From an uncultured Clostridia bacterium (GTDB lineage: Bacteria; Bacillota; Clostridia; TANB77; CAG-508): 64,000 bases of DNA. The first letter of the stretch is position 1, and every line of letters starts with the position of its first letter. Below, piece after piece: positions 24,330 through 34,300 of this stretch. Under the pieces are notes generated by a model that was given only the letters and a program-made list of their open reading frames with translations, made no database searches and had not been told where the DNA came from. Both the position numbers and the translations under genes were made by a program. The stretch spans positions 62,001 to 126,000 of the forward strand of contig CAKOTF010000004.1 in assembly GCA_934120045.1 (NCBI GenBank), in the 5' to 3' direction.

Positions 24330-24358
24330 AAAGACTCAATAGTAAATATTGAGTCTTT
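24330..24358. terminator. Bidirectional terminator between membrane protein gene and asnS
   Basis: Perfect 12-bp stem AAAGACTCAATA / TATTGAGTCTTT with a 5-nt loop, placed between two converging stop codons. Confidence 0.8.
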
Positions 24359-24367
24359 AAGATTTTA

Positions 24368-25756
24368 TTAAAAATCACAATTGTTTGGTGTTCTTGGATA
24401 TGGAATAACATCTCTAATATTTTCAATTCCTGTAATATACATTAATAATCTTTCGAAACCAAGTCCGAAACCAGAATGGATATTTGTACCATATTTTCTT
24501 AATTCAAGATACCAATATAATGGATCTGTTTCAATTCCCATTTGTTTCATACGTGCAACTAGTTTGTCATAATCTTCTTCTCTTTGAGAACCACCCATAA
24601 TTTCACCAGCACCTGGAACTTCAAGGTCAACTGCAGCAACAGTTTTTCCATCTGGGTTTAATTTCATATAATATGATTTAATATCTTTTGGCCAATTCTT
24701 AACAAATACAGGACCATTAAAATATTCTGTAATATATTTTTCATGTTCTTTGGCTAAATCTTCACCATAATCTGGTTGAAATTCCCATGTTCTATCAGCT
24801 TTTTTCAAAATATCTATAACATCTTTGTGGTCAATTCTAACGAAATCAGAATTTAATAATTTTGTTAATTTATCTTTTAATCCTTTTTCTATAAAATTAT
24901 CACAGAAATCAATTTCTTCAGGACAATGTTCTAAAACATAATTTACAATATATTTTAAACAATCTTCTTCAATATCCATTAAACCATCTAAATCACAGAA
25001 AGATATTTCAGGTTCAATCATCCAAAATTCATTTGCATGTGTTTTTGTATTTGAATTTTCACTTCTTAATGTTGGTCCAAAAGTATAAATTTTTCCAAAT
25101 GCAGAAGCAAATGTTTCACCATGCAATTGTCCAGAACCTGTTATATATGCTTTTTTACCAAATAAATCTTCTGAGAAATCAACTTTTCCATCTTTTTTTG
25201 GTAAATCTTCATCAAGATTTAATGTTGTTAATTTAAACATTTCAGCAGAACCTTCACAATCGGCACAAGTTATTATAGGTGTATGAACATATACATATCC
25301 ACGTTCTTGAAAATATTGGTGAATTGCAAATGCTGCAATACTTCTAATTCTAAAAACAGCATTAAATGTATTTGTTCTTGGTCTTAAATGTGCAATAGTT
25401 CTTAAATATTCAAATGAATGTCTTTTCTTTTGAAGAGGATAATCTGTAGGGCATAGACTTTCAATTTCTATAGATGTTGCTTGAATTTCAAATGGTTGTT
25501 TTGCATTTTCTGTTATGACAACATTTCCAGTAACTTTTATAGTTGAGCTTATTGTAAGCTTTGTAATCTCATTAAAATTTGTTAAATTATTATTAAAAAC
25601 AATTTGAACATTTTTAAAAAAAGAACCATCATTTAGTTCTATAAATCCAAATGTTTTTGAATCTCTAATAGTTTTTGTCCATCCTTCAAGTGTAACTTCT
25701 TTATTTGCATATTCAGAAGTTTTTCTAAATAAATCTTTTATTGCTACATTAGTCAT
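24368..25756 (-). CDS. asnS: Asparaginyl-tRNA synthetase
   Basis: Charges tRNA-Asn with asparagine. The 462-residue class IIb enzyme has an N-terminal OB-fold anticodon-binding domain (residues about 15-100), motif 2 in YTFGPTLRSENSNTKTHANE near 226-245, and motif 3 in SGFGLGFERLLMY near 431-443. The ending IRDVIPYPRTP is typical. A ribosome site GAAGGA precedes the ATG, and a promoter is found at 25791-25819. No T-box leader is visible in the short upstream region. Confidence 0.96.
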   Translation of the reverse strand: MTNVAIKDLFRKTSEYANKEVTLEGWTKTIRDSKTFGFIELNDGSFFKNVQIVFNNNLTNFNEITKLTISSTIKVTGNVVITENAKQPFEIQATSIEIESLCPTDYPLQKKRHSFEYLRTIAHLRPRTNTFNAVFRIRSIAAFAIHQYFQERGYVYVHTPIITCADCEGSAEMFKLTTLNLDEDLPKKDGKVDFSEDLFGKKAYITGSGQLHGETFASAFGKIYTFGPTLRSENSNTKTHANEFWMIEPEISFCDLDGLMDIEEDCLKYIVNYVLEHCPEEIDFCDNFIEKGLKDKLTKLLNSDFVRIDHKDVIDILKKADRTWEFQPDYGEDLAKEHEKYITEYFNGPVFVKNWPKDIKSYYMKLNPDGKTVAAVDLEVPGAGEIMGGSQREEDYDKLVARMKQMGIETDPLYWYLELRKYGTNIHSGFGLGFERLLMYITGIENIRDVIPYPRTPNNCDF

Positions 25757-25790
25757 AAAAATTCCTTCTTTCTATTGTTTGTATGCCCAA

Positions 25791-25819
25791 ATTATACAAT
25801 ATTATATGGAATTTTACAA
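25791..25819 (-). promoter_or_regulatory. asnS promoter
   Basis: Minus strand TTGTAA (25819-25814), 17 bp, TATAAT (25796-25791). Confidence 0.65.
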
Positions 25820-25866
25820 GTAAAATCACAAAATTTATCGACCAATGATTCGACTAAAAAAAAGTC

Positions 25867-25895
25867 TTGCATAAAATTAGATTACATTATATAAT
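25867..25895 (+). promoter_or_regulatory. Promoter of the tetR / acyl-CoA ligase pair
   Basis: TTGCAT (25867-25872), 17 bp, TATAAT (25890-25895). An inverted repeat ATTACAT (25881-25887) and ATGTAAT (25912-25918) brackets the -10 box and start site and could be an operator for the TetR protein. Confidence 0.55.
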
Positions 25896-26000
25896 AGGCA
25901 TATATAAAATGATGTAATTTGAGAAAAAAGAAAATGTAAAAAATTGAGAAAGTGTGAGTTTTTTTACATATATATACCTTAGAAAAGGAATGAAGGAATA

Positions 26001-26570
26001 ATGAATAAAACCAAGAGAAAAATATTTGAAACTTCAATGAAGTTATTTGCAGAAAAAGGATATGATGCAACAAGTATAGAAGAAATAACAGCAACAGTAG
26101 GAGTAGCAAAAGGAACATTATATTATCATTTTGCTAGCAAAGAAGAAATATTTAATTTTTTAATTGAAGAAGGAATAAGATTATTACAAAATAGTGTTGA
26201 TATAAAAACAGCAAAACATAGTAATTATATAGATAAAATAAAAGCAATTGTATTAATACAAATAAAAATAGTAGAAAAATATGAAAACATTATAACAATA
26301 ATATTAAGCCAATTTTGGGGAACAGAACAAAGAAACAAAAAATGTCAAAGCCTTGTATATGAATATATTGGTCAAATTGAAAAAATAGTTCAAGAAGGAA
26401 TAGAAAAAGGTGAAATAAAAGATGGAGACACAAGGGCAATAGCATCAGAAATATATGGATTAATTTGTTCAACACTTGTTTATAAAAAAAGAGAAGGCGA
26501 AAACATTGATGTAATGCGTTTATATCATGAATATGAAAATACTGTAATAAATGGATTAAGAGTAAAGTAG
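26001..26570 (+). CDS. TetR/AcrR-family transcriptional regulator
   Basis: A 189-residue repressor-type protein. The N-terminal helix-turn-helix spans residues about 5-50 (KLFAEKGYDATSIEEITATVGVAKGTLYYHF is split between helices 1-3), and the rest is an all-helical ligand-binding domain. It lies 60 bases before a long-chain acyl-CoA ligase in the same direction, so it probably senses a fatty acyl compound and controls its own operon, like FadR of Bacillus. The upstream inverted repeat is a candidate operator. Confidence 0.88.
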   Translation: MNKTKRKIFETSMKLFAEKGYDATSIEEITATVGVAKGTLYYHFASKEEIFNFLIEEGIRLLQNSVDIKTAKHSNYIDKIKAIVLIQIKIVEKYENIITIILSQFWGTEQRNKKCQSLVYEYIGQIEKIVQEGIEKGEIKDGDTRAIASEIYGLICSTLVYKKREGENIDVMRLYHEYENTVINGLRVK

Positions 26571-26630
26571 TATGAAAAATTTTATTACAATGTGCGTTTT
26601 AGAGAATCGAGAAAGGAAATATAAAATAAA

Positions 26631-28349
26631 ATGGAAACAAAATCAAGAAAAATGAAATTTACAGATTTAAAAGATATGTTAAACCAAACAGGAGAAGTAT
26701 ATGGAGATAGACCAGCATATATATTTAAAACAGAAGAAAAAGGAAAATTTAGAACAATAACACATAAAGAATTTAGAGAAAATATAAATGCATTAGGAAC
26801 AACATTAATTCAAATGGGATTAAAAGATAAAAGAATTGCACTTATTTCAGAAAACAGATATGAATGGGAACTTTCATATTTAGCAGTTGCATCAGGTGTT
26901 GGTGTAATAGTACCATTAGATAAAGCATTGCCAGATAATGAACTTGAAAGTTTAATACTTCGTTCACAAGTTGAAGCAATAATATATTCATCAAAATATG
27001 ATGTGATAATGAATACATTAAGAGAAAAGAAAAATACTAATTTAAAATATTTTATTTCAATGGACTTAGAAGAAAACACACAAGGAATTTATGCAGAAAA
27101 AGCATTAGTTGAAAAAGGAAAAAAATTATTAACAGATGGAAATAAAACATATATAGATGCAAAAATAGATTCTGAAAAAATGGGAATAATGTTATTTACA
27201 TCTGGTACAACAGCAATGTCAAAAGCTGTAATGTTATCACATAAAAATTTAGTAACAAATGTTATGGATATAATTCAAAGATTTGATTTAACTGATGAAG
27301 ATAGATTTTTATCATTTTTACCATTACACCATGTATTTGAATGTACAGTTGGATTTTTATATCCAATATCAATTGGTGGATCAATTGCATTTTGTGAAGG
27401 TGTAAAACACATGGCAGAAAACATAAAAGAATTTGAAATAACAGCAATGATATCTGTTCCAGCAGTATTTGATATTATCTATAGAAAAGTAATGAAAACT
27501 ATAGAGAAAAAAGGAAAACTAGCTAATTTAGAAAAAGGAAAGAAAGTTTCTCAATTCTTATTAAAAATGAAAATTGATTTAAGAAAACAATTATTCAAAG
27601 AAGTACATGAAAGTTTAGGACCAAAACTAAAATTAGTAGTAACAGGAGGTGCAGCATTAGATCCTGAAACAGAGAAAGGATTTAATGATTTAGGATTTGA
27701 TGTAGAACAAGGATATGGTTTAACAGAAACTGCACCAGTAATTGCAGCAGAAACACCAAAATGTAGAAGACTTGGTTCTATAGGAAAGAAATTTCCAAGT
27801 GTAGAAGTAAAAATAGAGGATCCAGATGAAGAAGGAGTAGGAGAATTAATGGCAAAAGGACCATCTATAATGTTAGGATATTATGAAAATGAAGAAGCAA
27901 CAAAATCAGCATTAGAATCTGATGGATGGTTCCATACAGGAGATTTAGCAAGAATTGATAAAGACGGATTTATATATATTTCAGGAAGAAAGAAAAGTGT
28001 TATAGTATTAAACAATGGAAAAAATGTATTTCCAGAAGAAATTGAAACATTACTAAACAAAGTAGAAGGAATAAAAGAAACATTTGTATTTGAGAAAAAG
28101 GAAGACGATGGTGATGTTAAAGTTTGTGTAGAGATTGTATATGACAAGGAATTAATAAAAGATTTATATCATATAGAAGGAGAAGAAAACATAAAAGAAT
28201 TTTTATGGAATAAAGTAAAAGAAGTGAATAAACTAATGCCAAAATACAAATATGTTAGGGAAATGGTTATAACAGAAGAACCATTAATAAAAACTACAAC
28301 ATTGAAAATTAAAAGACATGAAGAATTAAAAAAAGTATTAGGAAAATAA
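26631..28349 (+). CDS. Long-chain fatty acid-CoA ligase (AMP-forming)
   Basis: A 572-residue ANL-superfamily enzyme that activates fatty acids with ATP to acyl-AMP and then acyl-CoA. The P-loop-like LFTSGTTAMSKAVMLSH is near residue 186, GYGLTETAPV near 360, GWFHTGDLARIDKDGF near 430, SGRKKSVIVLNNGKNVFPEE near 450, and the C-terminal catalytic Lys region (TTTLKIKRHEEL) near 553. The size and the LLPLHHVFECT-like segment fit long-chain acyl-CoA synthetases. With TetR upstream it may serve uptake or recycling of fatty acids for membrane lipids. Confidence 0.88.
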   Translation: METKSRKMKFTDLKDMLNQTGEVYGDRPAYIFKTEEKGKFRTITHKEFRENINALGTTLIQMGLKDKRIALISENRYEWELSYLAVASGVGVIVPLDKALPDNELESLILRSQVEAIIYSSKYDVIMNTLREKKNTNLKYFISMDLEENTQGIYAEKALVEKGKKLLTDGNKTYIDAKIDSEKMGIMLFTSGTTAMSKAVMLSHKNLVTNVMDIIQRFDLTDEDRFLSFLPLHHVFECTVGFLYPISIGGSIAFCEGVKHMAENIKEFEITAMISVPAVFDIIYRKVMKTIEKKGKLANLEKGKKVSQFLLKMKIDLRKQLFKEVHESLGPKLKLVVTGGAALDPETEKGFNDLGFDVEQGYGLTETAPVIAAETPKCRRLGSIGKKFPSVEVKIEDPDEEGVGELMAKGPSIMLGYYENEEATKSALESDGWFHTGDLARIDKDGFIYISGRKKSVIVLNNGKNVFPEEIETLLNKVEGIKETFVFEKKEDDGDVKVCVEIVYDKELIKDLYHIEGEENIKEFLWNKVKEVNKLMPKYKYVREMVITEEPLIKTTTLKIKRHEELKKVLGK

Positions 28350-28359
28350 ATATTACAGC

Positions 28360-28404
28360 AATATTACAAGATGTAAAAAAATATTACATCTTGTAATATT
28401 TTTG
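28360..28404 (+). terminator. Terminator after the acyl-CoA ligase
   Basis: Perfect 17-bp stem AATATTACAAGATGTAA (28360-28376) against 28384-28400, 7-nt loop, then TTTT. Confidence 0.85.
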
Positions 28405-28439
28405 TAATATAAATGTAAACAAAAAATAGGAATAAATGC

Positions 28440-28468
28440 TTGTAGTTTTACGGAAACTAGTATATAAT
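28440..28468 (+). promoter_or_regulatory. Promoter of gene at 28517
   Basis: TTGTAG (28440-28445), 17 bp, TATAAT (28463-28468). Confidence 0.6.
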
Positions 28469-28516
28469 AAAAAAGAATAATAATTTTAGACGACAGAGAA
28501 AGAGGAGGGATTTGCA

Positions 28517-29548
28517 ATGTCAAGGAGATCTAAATCTGGCATAGTAAATGTACGAATGGTAATAACAGAGGAAAAAATATTATCAAACATAGATAAAGTA
28601 CAAAAATTAATAAATCCAAAAAGCAAAAAGCAAATAGTTCAATTTGAAGATGATACTTATTTTAAAGACTTAATTGAATCTATAAAAGCTTATTTAATAG
28701 AATATCCAAAAAAGAAGAACTTTCCAGTAAGTGTATATAAAGCTTCATATGAATTAGTTGAATTTGCAACAAATCAATTTGAAGAAAATACAAAAAAAGT
28801 TGAAGAATTAATTCGTCAAAGAGAAGAAAATATTGCATTAGCAGGACAATTAAAAGATTTAATTGAAATAGTAGAAAATAAAACTGATGATTGGAAAGAT
28901 AGAATTTCTGAAGCAGAAGAAGAAGGTAAATTTTCAGAAGATGTTATAGATACTTTAAAACTTGTTGGAAAAGATAAAACAAGAAAAAGTCAAAATTATC
29001 AAGATGCATTAAAATTGTTAAATGCAAGAGTAAATAACTTAGAATCAAATCTTCATATTGAAATAGATATGGAAAGAATTGAAGATAGATCTAAAGCGTT
29101 AAGTTATATTGGAATAGAAGTTGCAGAAGCATTAAAAGTAATTCCAAAGCCTGTAGATTTTGGAATTGCAGTAAGTGAAAATGAAAAAGTACAAGAAGAA
29201 GTAAAAATTGAAGAGATTGCAAAAGCACAAGAAGTTGAAAAGATTGAAGAAAAGAAAACAGAAAAAATAGAAAAAGTTGTAGAAGCTCCAAAAGAAAAAA
29301 ATGCTGAGAAAAAGGTCGTTTCACAAGTTGTTGATATTGAAGAAACAAAACCAATAAGTGAATTAGTTGATATGTATGAAGAAAATAATAAAGCAGAAGA
29401 ATATGAAAAATCAATTATGTTTGAAAAGAAACCATCTTTATGGCAAAAATTCAAAAAATCAAAATTTGCAAGGGCTATATCATATGTTTTCAAAATTAGA
29501 ATTAGAATTGAATTACCAAATGCTTTACCAGAAGGTAGAGGAGAATAA
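28517..29548 (+). CDS. Helical charged protein of unknown function
   Basis: Not recognised. The 343-residue protein has no signal or membrane span. Residues 1-190 are mostly helical with a likely coiled coil near 90-130 (ENTKKVEELIRQREENIALAG), residues 220-300 are a low-complexity Glu/Lys/Val repeat-like linker (VEKIEEKKTEKIEKVVEAPKEK), and the last 40 residues (PSLWQKFKKSKFARAISYVFKIRIRIE) form a basic, amphipathic segment that could bind membrane. The start follows a very strong AGAGGAGGG ribosome site, and it has its own promoter and terminator. Confidence 0.65.
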   Translation: MSRRSKSGIVNVRMVITEEKILSNIDKVQKLINPKSKKQIVQFEDDTYFKDLIESIKAYLIEYPKKKNFPVSVYKASYELVEFATNQFEENTKKVEELIRQREENIALAGQLKDLIEIVENKTDDWKDRISEAEEEGKFSEDVIDTLKLVGKDKTRKSQNYQDALKLLNARVNNLESNLHIEIDMERIEDRSKALSYIGIEVAEALKVIPKPVDFGIAVSENEKVQEEVKIEEIAKAQEVEKIEEKKTEKIEKVVEAPKEKNAEKKVVSQVVDIEETKPISELVDMYEENNKAEEYEKSIMFEKKPSLWQKFKKSKFARAISYVFKIRIRIELPNALPEGRGE

Positions 29549-29584
29549 AATAATGCTCTAATATTAGTTGCTGAGTGAAAGAGG

Positions 29585-29621
29585 AAAAACGAATGTATGT
29601 TGAAATAATACGTTCGTTTTT
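29585..29621 (+). terminator. Terminator after gene 28517
   Basis: 14-bp stem AAAAACGAATGTAT (29585-29598) with 29608-29621, one wobble pair, T-run on the right arm. Confidence 0.75.
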
Positions 29622-29637
29622 GTGATATATATAAAAC

Positions 29638-29666
29638 CCCCAGAAATCTTAATAAGACTTCTGGGG
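29638..29666 (-). terminator. Terminator of the LRV-repeat gene
   Basis: CCCCAGAA and TCTT pair with AAGA and TCTGGGG around a 3-4-nt loop with a small internal mismatch. Read on the minus strand it ends in GTTTTATAT. Confidence 0.75.
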
Positions 29667-29673
29667 TAAATGT

Positions 29674-30513
29674 TTATACTATAGGAAATTTTTTAGACTG
29701 TTGACGAAATCGAATCATATCAATTGTACCAATGGCGTTATCATGAATCGAAGGGTCTTTATCATTAGAAAATTTTTTTAGAATTTCAAGTGGTGTATTA
29801 AAATTTCTTGCAACAATTGCACGAACAGAAGGATTTTCATCATTAGAAAGTATTACAAGAATTTCAGGCGGAATTGATGGAGCACCAGCAATTCGGCAAC
29901 GAAATTCGGAATTTTTATCCCCGGCAAGTTTTACAAGAGTTTCAAAAGGTGTATGAGGATTAGTGAAAACCTCATAACGGACACCGGTGCTTGCATCATT
30001 AGAAAGTTGTACAAGTGTTTCAGCAGAAGTGATTGGATTACAAGCAACTTCAAGACGAACCCTAACATTTTCATCATTGGCAAGTTTGGCGAGGATTTCA
30101 ACAGAATTTGTACGTTGGTTGGATGCAACAGCCTCACGGACTTCAACATTTTTATCATTAGACAAAAAAAGTAAAATTTCAATAGGGGTCATAGAGTTGT
30201 AAGCTACATATTGGCGAACATCTATACTTTTATCATTAGACAAAATGGTAAATGTTTCAGCAGAAGTATTTGAATTTTTTGCAACGATGCAACGAACCCT
30301 TACATTTTTATCAGTAGCCAAAAGTGCAAGTGCTTCAGCAGAAGCATTTATGTTATTTGCAACGGCGCGACGAACAGATACATTTTTATCCATTGAGAGA
30401 AATTCTAATACCTTAACTGGAGTATTATAGTCCTTTGCAATATTTCTACGAACAGGAACAGATACATCGGCTCGCTTGAGGTAGTTAATAATGGACTTAT
30501 AAGACTTTTTCAT
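29674..30513 (-). CDS. Tandem 26-residue helical repeat protein (LRV/HEAT-like)
   Basis: A 279-residue protein made almost entirely of about nine tandem units of 26 residues (one of 27), each of the form D-K-N-V-x-V-R-x-x-V-A-x-N-x-N-T-x-x-E-x-L-x-x-L-(S/A)-N. This matches leucine-rich-repeat-variant (LRV) or HEAT-like solenoids, which bind other proteins. There is no cysteine cluster for the iron-sulfur site of the Azotobacter LRV protein. The start at 30513 follows GGAGGA. The gene is richer in G+C than its neighbours (26 of 60 bases in 29881-29940) and is a free-standing unit with its own promoter and terminator, so it may be acquired. Partner unknown. Confidence 0.82.
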   Translation of the reverse strand: MKKSYKSIINYLKRADVSVPVRRNIAKDYNTPVKVLEFLSMDKNVSVRRAVANNINASAEALALLATDKNVRVRCIVAKNSNTSAETFTILSNDKSIDVRQYVAYNSMTPIEILLFLSNDKNVEVREAVASNQRTNSVEILAKLANDENVRVRLEVACNPITSAETLVQLSNDASTGVRYEVFTNPHTPFETLVKLAGDKNSEFRCRIAGAPSIPPEILVILSNDENPSVRAIVARNFNTPLEILKKFSNDKDPSIHDNAIGTIDMIRFRQQSKKFPIV

Positions 30514-30625
30514 AAAATTATCCTCCAAAAAATGTTTTGATTATGTTGCTATTTGGTATATTTAAATACCAACAAAGGGAGAAAAAAGGAAATATATATA
30601 ATAAGCATTTTAAGCTTGTGTGACT

Positions 30626-30654
30626 ATTTTACAATAATTTTATAACTGTGTCAA
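30626..30654 (-). promoter_or_regulatory. Promoter of the LRV-repeat gene
   Basis: Minus strand TTGACA (30654-30649), 17 bp, TAAAAT (30631-30626). The leader of about 105 bases contains a TTGGTAT / ATACCAA hairpin. Confidence 0.7.
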
Positions 30655-30761
30655 GTTATATACAGATATAATAAAAATGAAAGGGATTGATAGTGAGAAA
30701 AATATAATAAGGTGGTAAAGAAAATTATATAGCTATAATTAAAATTGGATAAATATAAAAA

Positions 30762-31214
30762 CTAAATAATATTTTCATACTTATTGCCATGAATATATAT
30801 ATCTAAAATTCGTAAATTTTCATCATTATCATCTTTATGAAAAACAATTTCAATATAATCTTTTGGAAGAGCATCTTTTATCAATTCTCCCCATTCAATA
30901 ATGGAAATTCCAGAATTAAAATATTCATCTCCACCTATTGCGTAAAATTCATCAACATCTTCAAGACGATAAACATCAAAATGGAAAATTGAAATGTTTT
31001 CATTTTTATATTCGTTTATTATAGTAAATGTGGGGCTTGAAATTTCTTTATCAAGATTAAAATAACTTAGAAAACCTTCTGTAAATTTTGTTTTTCCAGA
31101 ACCTAATTCTCCTGTAAGAACAATTATATCACCTATATTCAATTTACTTGCTATTTGTACAGCAAGTTTTTTTGTTTCATTTTCATTATGTGAAATATAT
31201 CTAATACTTTTCAT
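30762..31214 (-). CDS. tsaE: tRNA threonylcarbamoyladenosine biosynthesis ATPase TsaE
   Basis: TsaE works with TsaB and TsaD to make t6A37 in ANN-decoding tRNAs. The 150-residue protein has the Walker A motif GELGSGKT (residues 35-42), the switch region ISSPTFTIINEY near 58-69, the HFDVYRL segment near 77, and IIEWGELI near 104. The start follows GAAAGGAT. It is transcribed alone from a promoter at 31238-31266; tsaB and tsaD are not next to it. Confidence 0.94.
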   Translation of the reverse strand: MKSIRYISHNENETKKLAVQIASKLNIGDIIVLTGELGSGKTKFTEGFLSYFNLDKEISSPTFTIINEYKNENISIFHFDVYRLEDVDEFYAIGGDEYFNSGISIIEWGELIKDALPKDYIEIVFHKDDNDENLRILDIYIHGNKYENII

Positions 31215-31237
31215 TTTTCTATCCTTTCAATAGCTAT

Positions 31238-31266
31238 ATTTTACAATAATTTATGAAATTTGTAAA
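31238..31266 (-). promoter_or_regulatory. tsaE promoter
   Basis: Minus strand TTTACA (31266-31261), 17 bp, TAAAAT (31243-31238). Confidence 0.65.
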
Positions 31267-31370
31267 GAAGTAACAAATATTGAAAAAGAAAATCATAATA
31301 TCCAAGAATTGAATAAAAAAATTCACCATTGCCAATAATAGTAATAAAAAGCGCAAGGAGTGGATTTTCT

Positions 31371-34300
31371 GTGAAAAAATATAAAAATTTGAAGATAGAA
31401 GGGGCAATCCTAAATGAAAAGCAATTAGAAGAATATTTAAAAAAGATATCATTACAACATAATATTGGAAAAAAATCAGATAAATTAACATATCCAATAC
31501 CTCAACTATTGGAAAATTATAATATTATCAAAATAGTATATAATTTATTAAATGAACATATAAAGCTTGGAATAACAATTAATCCAGCAGGAGAATGGAT
31601 TCTAGATAATTTCTATATTATAGAAGAAGTTATACAACAAATTGAAAAAGAACTAACAATGAAAAAATATGTTAATTTTGTAGGAATACAAAATGGGCAA
31701 TATGCAGGATTTGCAAGAATACATGTACTTGCATCAGAAATTGTAGCATATACAGATAATATAATAAGAAGTGAATCATTAGAAAAATATTTAACATCAT
31801 ATCAAAATAAAAGAGCATTAAATATGGACGAAATATGGAATATAGGAATCTTTTTACAAATTGCAATTATTCAAAATATAACAGATATCTGTATAAAAAT
31901 TTATAATAGTCAAGTCCAGAAATATAAAGTTAAAAATATTATAGAAAGATTAGTTGAAAAAAAGGATAGAAATAAATTAGAATTTAAGCCAATATCAATG
32001 AATAAATTAGAAAAACAAGATTTTCAAGATATAAACTATTCTTTTATTGAATATATGTCATATTGTTTAAAGAAATATGGAAAAAAAGTATATGGATATT
32101 TAAAAATATTAGAAGAAGAAACAGAAAAAGCAGGAATAACAGTACAAGATGCAATTCAAAAAGAACATTTTGATATTGCAATATGTAAAACATCTATGGC
32201 TAATTGTATTATAAGTATGAAAAAAATACAAAGAATAAATTTCCTAGAAATATTTGAAAAAATAAATGGAGTTGAAGAAATATTAAATCGAGATCCAACT
32301 AACATATATAATAAGATGGAATATAAAACAAAAGAATTATATAGAAACAATATTAAAAAATTAGCCAAACAATCAAATATATCAGAAATATATATATCTA
32401 GAAAAATACTAGAACTATGTCAAAGACCAAATTTGAAAGAGAAACAAAAACATATTGGATATTATTTAATTGATGATGGTAGAAAAGAATTATGTTATGA
32501 ATTAGGAATAAATGAAAAAAAGCTAAGTTATAATGTAAAAACACAGATATATATTTTAGCTATAATAATATTTACAATTTCGATTTCAGTATTTTTATCG
32601 AAAACAGTAGTAAAAGATAATTTAATAAAAACAATAATTACAATATTACTTTTGATACTACCAGTATCAGAATTTGTTGTTCAAACAATAAATAGGATTT
32701 TAAGTAGATATATAAAAAATAAAATTATACCTAAAATGGATTTTTTTGAAGGAATAGATAGTGAAAATAGCACATTTGTTGTAATACCAACTATTATAAA
32801 ATCAAAAGAAAAAGTAAGAGAACTATTTAGAAAATTAGAAGTGTTTTATTTGGCCAATAAATCAAAAAATATATATTTTGCATTATTAGGAGATTGTTCT
32901 GAAAGTGATAAAAAAGAAGAAAAATTTGATAAAGAAGTAATAGATGAAGGTTTACTACAAGTACAATTATTAAATGACAAATATCATAAAGATACTGAAT
33001 TTCCAATTTTTCACTTTTTATATAGAGAAAGAGAATTCAACAATTCAGAAGAAAAATATCTTGGATGGGAGAGAAAAAGAGGGCTTTTAATACAATTTAA
33101 TGAATATATATTAAAACACAGTAAAAATAAATTTAAGATAAATACAATAAATCAAGATATATTACCAAAAATAAAATATGTAATAACATTAGACGCAGAT
33201 ACTGAATTACCACTTAATACAGCTTTTGAATTAGTAGGAGCAATGGCACATATTTTAAACAAACCAGAATTAGATGGAAACAAAAATATTGTAAAAAAAG
33301 GACATGCACTTTTACAGCCAAGAGTAGGAGTAAATTTGAATGATAGTAATAAAAATGTATTTACAAAAATATTTGCTGGTGCAGGTGGAATTGACAATTA
33401 TACAAATGCAATTTCAGATGTATATCAAGATAATTTTGATGAAGGAATTTTTACAGGAAAAGGAATTTATGATTTAGAAATATTTTCAAAAGTTTTAACA
33501 AATGAGATACCAGAAAATACAGTCTTAAGTCATGATTTATTAGAAGGTTGTTATTTAAGATGTGGACTTGCATCAGATATAATCTTTTTAGATGGATATC
33601 CAGCAAAATATTTAAGCTTTATGAATAGACTTTCACGTTGGATTAGAGGAGATTGGCAGATAAAAAAATGGCTAAAAAGTAAATTAAATACACTTTCAAA
33701 ATTTAAAATTTTAGATAATTTAAGAAGAAGTCTAATTGAAATTTCAGTAATAATTTTATTAATATGGAATTTACTATTTTTAAATAAGAATAAAACACTT
33801 TCATTAATAAGTTTAGGAATTATAATTTATCCATTTATATTAGAATTTTTTTCAAAAATTTTTTCTATTAGAGAAGGAGAAAAAAAGCAAAAAACATTTA
33901 ATCCTCAAATAGATGGAATAAAAGGAACTACTTATAGAGCAATTATAACATTAGGCTGTTTACCATATAAAGCATATGTCTCAAGTAAAGCAATATTCAA
34001 AACATTATATAGATTAATGATTTCACATAAAAACATGTTAGAATGGACTACATCTGAAGAAGCAGAAAAGCAAACAAAAACAGATTTAAAAACATATTAT
34101 GACACAATGTTTGTAAATGTAATTTTTGGAATAATCACAATATATGTATCATGTTTGTATTTTAATTTATTTACATTAATTCTTGGATTATTGTGGATAA
34201 TTACACCATATATAATGTGCAAAATTAGTGAAATAAATGAAGAAAAACAAATTGAAATAAATGAAGATGATAAGAAATATTTAAAAGATATTGCTCAAAA

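Noticed and set aside
25757..25860. Possible T-box riboswitch in front of asnS
   Set aside because: The leader is short, with no specifier loop, T-box sequence or terminator/antiterminator pair.
29953..30430. Plus-strand frames antisense to the LRV gene
   Set aside because: They mirror the regular repeats of the minus-strand gene; low-complexity products, no ribosome sites.
29674..30528. Regular spaced repeats considered as a CRISPR array
   Set aside because: The repeats are coding, of 78 bases, degenerate at DNA level and without unique spacers.
30677..30718. 13-codon frame upstream of tsaE
   Set aside because: Too short, no conserved feature, no promoter or terminator supporting it.
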